Part shown: piece by piece, positions 7,101-9,228 of the stretch
Layout of the letters: every line of letters begins with the position of its first letter
Numbering within the stretch: position 1 is the first letter of the stretch
Assembly: GCA_037968895.1 (NCBI GenBank)
Contig: JBBKWJ010000163.1
Span: 1 to 9,228 of the forward strand
Direction of reading: 5' to 3'
Length of the DNA stretch: 9,228 bases
Source of the DNA: JBBKWJ01 sp037968895
Lineage (GTDB): Bacteria; Actinomycetota; Acidimicrobiia; Acidimicrobiales; SZUA-35
Translations under genes and position numbers: made by a program
Notes under the pieces: model-generated
Databases searched by the model: none
What the model was told of the DNA's origin: nothing
The model's input: only the letters and a program-made list of their open reading frames with translations

Positions 7101-7470
7101 CTGCGAGCTCAATTGCGGCCGACTTGTCGCCGAACAAATCGAGAGCATCGGGCGACGGGCCGACAAAGATGAGGCCAGCATCAGCACACGCAGCCGCGAA
7201 CTCGGCGTTTTCGCTCAAGAACCCATAGCCGGGGTGGATGGCATCGCATCCATTTGACAGCGCCGCCGCAATAATCGCCGCTCCGTCGAGGTATGCGGCA
7301 GGGCCTCGCTGGTTAATCGAAACAGCCGAATCGGCGAGGCACACGTGGGTGCCGTTGGCGTCATCGGTCGAAAAGACGGCGACAGTCCCAATGCCGAGCT
7401 CGGCGCACGCCCGCATGACGCGACAAGCGATCTCACCACGATTAGCAACGAGCAAAGTTGATATTGGCAT
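4114..7470 (-). CDS. Single-chain biotin-dependent acyl-CoA carboxylase (BC-BCCP-CT), long-chain acyl-CoA carboxylase type
   Basis: This is an 1118-residue multidomain carboxylase of about 120 kDa. The biotin carboxylase part (1-450) shows LLVANRGEIACRV (6-18), HPGYGFLSEN (79-88), K159, the glycine-rich loop GGGGRGM (163-169), and EANPRLQVEHTVTE (290-303) with E290, N292 and R294 in the places of the E. coli AccC active site. The biotin carrier domain (about 512-582) has EAMKM with K548 as the biotinylation site. The carboxyltransferase part has an N-half (about 605-855) with AEGGGGRPG (736-744) and a C-half (about 860-1100) with CDTPGFMVG (960-968), the two oxyanion-hole regions. The length and domain order match the homohexameric long-chain acyl-CoA carboxylase described from Mycobacterium avium subsp. 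paratuberculosis. Other actinobacterial acyl-CoA carboxylases are split into AccA and AccD chains. The gene starts at ATG 7470, 3 bp after the synthetase stop, with no good Shine-Dalgarno site, so translational coupling is likely. Substrate chain length cannot be read from the sequence. Confidence 0.95.
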   Translation of the reverse strand: MPISTLLVANRGEIACRVMRACAELGIGTVAVFSTDDANGTHVCLADSAVSINQRGPAAYLDGAAIIAAALSNGCDAIHPGYGFLSENAEFAAACADAGLIFVGPSPDALDLFGDKSAAIELAANAGVGVLESSGVVGSADEAAAVCAALGDEVPIMLKAVAGGGGRGMRVVRPGDDLAGAFDRCASEALSAFGSGALYVEQLLENARHIEVQLVGDATGAVSHLWDRDCSLQRQQQKIVEYAPAPNLSDAARTAITEAAVRIGIAGGATSLVTVEFLVDAETEDFYFIEANPRLQVEHTVTEEVTGIDLVQAQLQIAGGATLADIGLTTPPTLRGAAVQLRINTETMQRDGTGKPTGGTLTHFQPPSGLGVRTETHGYAGYTTSPSFDSLLAKLVVFTPGGSHSALLAKARVAVDGFDIGGVATNASFLRALLDRDEVVAHRVTTTTVQGLSEELVAEVERIATNRLDPSGEKATASGLVGATVDSRDPLAVLAHGKSSAVAAETPSTMPVEGDVAAPLQGTIVSQLVDEGAEVAAGTNIAVMEAMKMEHLIAAPHAGIVGAWLVTAGDAVFEGHVLVNVAAADVSVVSAAAEDEVDLDHIRPDLAEVIERHEIGLDERRPASVARRRKTGHRTTRENIADLVDEGTFVEWGPLVVAAQRKRRQIDDLIANTPADGLVGGIGSINGDQFGDDGQTVVVSYDYTVLAGTQGFQNHRKKDRMFELAATLKLPVVLFAEGGGGRPGDTDGVAVAGLDCLAFQLFGELSGLVPLVGITTGRCFAGNAALLGSCDVVIATEGSNIGMGGPAMIEGGGLGIFTPDEVGPLQSQIDNGVVDIAVKDEEEAVAVAKKYLAFFQGPTPDWSVEDQRKLRHLIPENRLRIYDVRAVIDNLFDHDSVLELRAGFAPGLITSLARVEGRPVGVVANNPSFNAGAIDSREADKSARFMQLCDAFDIPIVFLCDTPGFMVGPAAEASALVRHAARLFVVGASLSIPICTIVLRKGYGLGAQAMAGGSFKAPIFTVGWPTSEFGGMGLEGAVKLGYRKELEAIDDPDERIALFDTMVAKMYEVGKGVSMSDHFEIDDVIDPADTRRWIMAALKSAPKPPHREGKKRPCIDTW

Positions 7471-7473
7471 CGG

Positions 7474-9006
7474 CTAGTTATCTGCTTTCTTCCAGTAGGC
7501 GTCTCGCAGGTAGCGCTTGTAGAGCTTGCCGGTCGGGAGGCGCGGGAGTTCATCATGAAAGTCGATCGAGCGTGGCACCTTGTAATGAGCGATCTTTTCC
7601 CGCATGTAGCTCAGCAACTCCCGTTCGAGCTCGGGGCTTGGCGTTATGCCAACAGGAAGCTGCACCGCTGCTTTGACCGATTCGCCCATCTCATCATCGG
7701 GGATGCCGAATACTGCGACGTCGACCACAGAGGGATGAACGATAAGACAGTCCTCGATCTCCTGCGGATAGATGTTGACGCCGCCCGAGATGATCATGAA
7801 CGCCTTGCGGTCGGTCAGAAACAGGTAGCCATCTTCATCGACATAGCCGACATCTCCGAGCGTCGCTCGACCACCAGCCATACGAGACTCAGACGTCTTC
7901 TCGGGGGCATTGTGGTAGACAAACTCGGCGTTGCCGCCGAAATAGACGGCCCCGACTTCATTCGGCGGCAGGTCGTTGCCAAGGGGGTCGACTATGTGGA
8001 TCGTGCCCTGAGACACTTGGCCAACAGAGCCAGGCTTCTTGAGCCATTGCTCACTGTCGATGAACGTCGAGCCAACACCTTCGGTTCCGGCGTAGTACTC
8101 GTTGATGATTGGGCCCCACCATTCGATCATCTGATGCTTCACTTCAACAGGACATGGCGCCGCGGCGTGAATTGCCACTCGGTGTGACGAAAGGTCGACC
8201 GCTGGGCGTTCATCGCCGAGTTTCAGCATCCGGATGAACATGGTGGGCACCCATTGGCTGTGCGTCACCGCGAATCGCTCGATGTTCTCTACGGCCGCCA
8301 CCGCATCGAACTTCTCCATGATGACGAGGGTTCCACCTGCTCGCTGCACGGCGAGAGAAAAGACAAGCGGTGCGGCGTGGTACATCGGCGCGGGCGACAG
8401 GTAGGTCATGTCTTCGCCGTAGCCATATTTCTGGATCAGGGGCGCAAACCGAGGATCGGGTTCGTCGATCGCCCCATCTGGAAGCGGTCGCAGAACGCCT
8501 TTCGGCTGGCCCGTCGTCCCCGACGAATACAACATGATTGACCCCATCGACTCGTCGTCGATCTTGGACTCTTGGTAGGAACTCAGTGTGTCTTCATACG
8601 AATCAAACCCATCAACGACACCGTCGACCATGAGCCACGAGACGACGGCTTCTGGACCATCACGCCGCACCTCGGTGGCAACCTCGGCCTTGGCTCGAGA
8701 CGTGACAACGACGCGCGCCTCGCAATCGTTGATGATGTAGCCGACTTCCGGCGCCGACAGGAAACTGTTGATCGCAGTGACGTAAATGCCGGAGCGAAGC
8801 GCGGCCCATGCCACCTCCATGTAACAGATCTGGTTTTCCATGAACAACGCAATGTGGTCGCCGCGCTTCAAACCGACGGCTCGGAAGTAGTGCGCAAGCT
8901 GGTTCGACCTGGCATCAAGCTCGGCATAGGTCAACCGTTCGCCGCTTCCAGCCATGATGACGGCCGGATGATCTGGCTTTGATTGAGCCCATATGCCTGG
9001 ATACAT
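7474..9006 (-). CDS. Acyl-CoA synthetase (AMP-forming), FadD-type
   Basis: This complete 510-residue adenylate-forming ligase joins a carboxylic acid to CoA through an acyl-AMP. The motifs in order are the P-loop YSSGTTGQPKGV (160-171), the A5 motif NEYYAGTEG (302-310), GDVGYVDEDGYLFLTDR (384-400) with the adenosine-binding aspartate and hinge R400-K401, GGVNIYPQEIE (408-418), and PTGKLYKR (491-498) with catalytic K494. The text around the P-loop (PKGVLRPL) resembles mycobacterial FadD4-like and bile-acid-CoA-ligase-like enzymes more than classic long-chain FadD. Hence a medium-chain, branched, cyclic or sterol side-chain acid is as likely as a straight fatty acid. The start is ATG 9006 with AAAGGGGA four bases before it. 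This is the first gene of the operon, directly ahead of the carboxylase, to which it probably supplies substrate. Confidence 0.93.
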   Translation of the reverse strand: MYPGIWAQSKPDHPAVIMAGSGERLTYAELDARSNQLAHYFRAVGLKRGDHIALFMENQICYMEVAWAALRSGIYVTAINSFLSAPEVGYIINDCEARVVVTSRAKAEVATEVRRDGPEAVVSWLMVDGVVDGFDSYEDTLSSYQESKIDDESMGSIMLYSSGTTGQPKGVLRPLPDGAIDEPDPRFAPLIQKYGYGEDMTYLSPAPMYHAAPLVFSLAVQRAGGTLVIMEKFDAVAAVENIERFAVTHSQWVPTMFIRMLKLGDERPAVDLSSHRVAIHAAAPCPVEVKHQMIEWWGPIINEYYAGTEGVGSTFIDSEQWLKKPGSVGQVSQGTIHIVDPLGNDLPPNEVGAVYFGGNAEFVYHNAPEKTSESRMAGGRATLGDVGYVDEDGYLFLTDRKAFMIISGGVNIYPQEIEDCLIVHPSVVDVAVFGIPDDEMGESVKAAVQLPVGITPSPELERELLSYMREKIAHYKVPRSIDFHDELPRLPTGKLYKRYLRDAYWKKADN

Positions 9007-9015
9007 CTGATCCCC
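9007..9015. repeat. Direct repeat copy 1 (CTGATCCCC) in the divergent promoter region
   Basis: CTGATCCCC is immediately upstream of the synthetase start and overlaps its Shine-Dalgarno site. An identical copy lies 31 bp away, start to start, close to three helical turns. This is a possible operator pair for the divergent genes, but the repeat is short. Confidence 0.3.
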
Positions 9016-9018
9016 TTT
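9011..9018 (-). promoter_or_regulatory. Strong Shine-Dalgarno site of the operon's first gene
   Basis: AAAGGGGA on the minus strand ends four bases before the ATG at 9006-9004. It is the strongest ribosome-binding site in the operon; the second gene has none that is clear, which fits translational coupling. The site overlaps one copy of a 9-bp direct repeat. Confidence 0.65.
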
Positions 9019-9037
9019 GCATGATCCGTGTACGTAG

Positions 9038-9046
9038 CTGATCCCC
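9038..9046. repeat. Direct repeat copy 2 (CTGATCCCC) in the divergent promoter region
   Basis: This is the second identical 9-bp copy, in the middle of the 63-bp gap between the operon and the divergent acetyltransferase gene. No clear -35/-10 pair was found for either direction in this gap. Confidence 0.3.
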
Positions 9047-9069
9047 GGCGGTGATGGTAGACCGGGCGG

Positions 9070-9228
9070 ATGCTCCCCCTCGAATCACGAGCGCCGCTCG
9101 TCGAGCTCTACCAGCAGCACTCGGCGGTGCACGTCTACGGACTCGCCGATCTCGACCAGGACTACTGGAATCGCTCGAGCTGGTGGATGCGGGGCGACGC
9201 CGCAGTCGGCCTCGTCGGGCTTCCTGGC
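9070..9228 (+). CDS. Probable GNAT-family N-acetyltransferase, N-terminal fragment
   Basis: Fifty-three codons are open from ATG 9070 to the window end, on the opposite strand to all other genes. The translation begins MLPLESRAPLVELYQQHSAV and continues HVYGLADLDQDYWNRSSWWM. A leader of the form 'L.....HSAVHVYGLADLD...W..S.WW' is seen at the N-terminus of a subgroup of GNAT acetyltransferases, where it precedes the acetyl-CoA-binding domain. The catalytic core lies beyond the window, so neither the fold nor the substrate can be confirmed. The Shine-Dalgarno signal is weak (GGGCGG directly before ATG). It is divergent from the lipid operon with 63 bp between starts and may share control elements with it. 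Confidence 0.65.
   Translation, partial: MLPLESRAPLVELYQQHSAVHVYGLADLDQDYWNRSSWWMRGDAAVGLVGLPG

Overview
The window looks like chromosomal DNA from a moderately GC-rich actinobacterium. The evidence is a DUF222/13E12-type HNH protein (a family expanded in Actinobacteria), acyl-CoA synthetases of mycobacterial FadD style, frequent GTG starts, and one gene with a promoter placed for leaderless transcription. A marine or soil Acidimicrobiia-like lineage is possible, but I cannot settle this from the sequence. Nearly everything is on the minus strand.

Read in the direction of transcription (right to left), a compact lipid-metabolism operon starts at 9006. Gene 1 is an AMP-forming acyl-CoA synthetase (7474-9006). 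Gene 2 begins 3 bp after its stop and is a single-chain biotin-dependent acyl-CoA carboxylase of 1118 residues with the order biotin carboxylase, biotin carrier, carboxyltransferase (4114-7470). Gene 3 follows after 25 bp and is a nitronate monooxygenase/2-nitropropane dioxygenase-fold flavoprotein (3153-4088). Gene 4 follows after 55 bp and is a PlsC-type lysophospholipid acyltransferase (2396-3097). The natural reading is that a free acid is activated to its CoA thioester, alpha-carboxylated, possibly redox-processed, and that acyl chains enter glycerolipids. The substrate is unknown.

Beyond the operon, 2134-2395 is a C-rich, G-poor transcript tail (minus sense) that could serve Rho-dependent termination. 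It also holds the promoter of an intact DUF222-HNH gene (760-2133). A 229-bp gap with GC-tract hairpins follows. Then comes the 5' part of a second acyl-CoA synthetase of a different FadD subfamily (1-530), which runs off the left edge.

At the right edge the only plus-strand gene starts at 9070: the N-terminus of a probable GNAT acetyltransferase, divergent from the operon across 63 bp that carry a 9-bp direct repeat. I saw no RNA genes, insertion sequences, CRISPR arrays or origins. No wholly new system is evident. The most interesting unit is the synthetase-carboxylase-flavoprotein-acyltransferase operon with a GNAT gene beside it.
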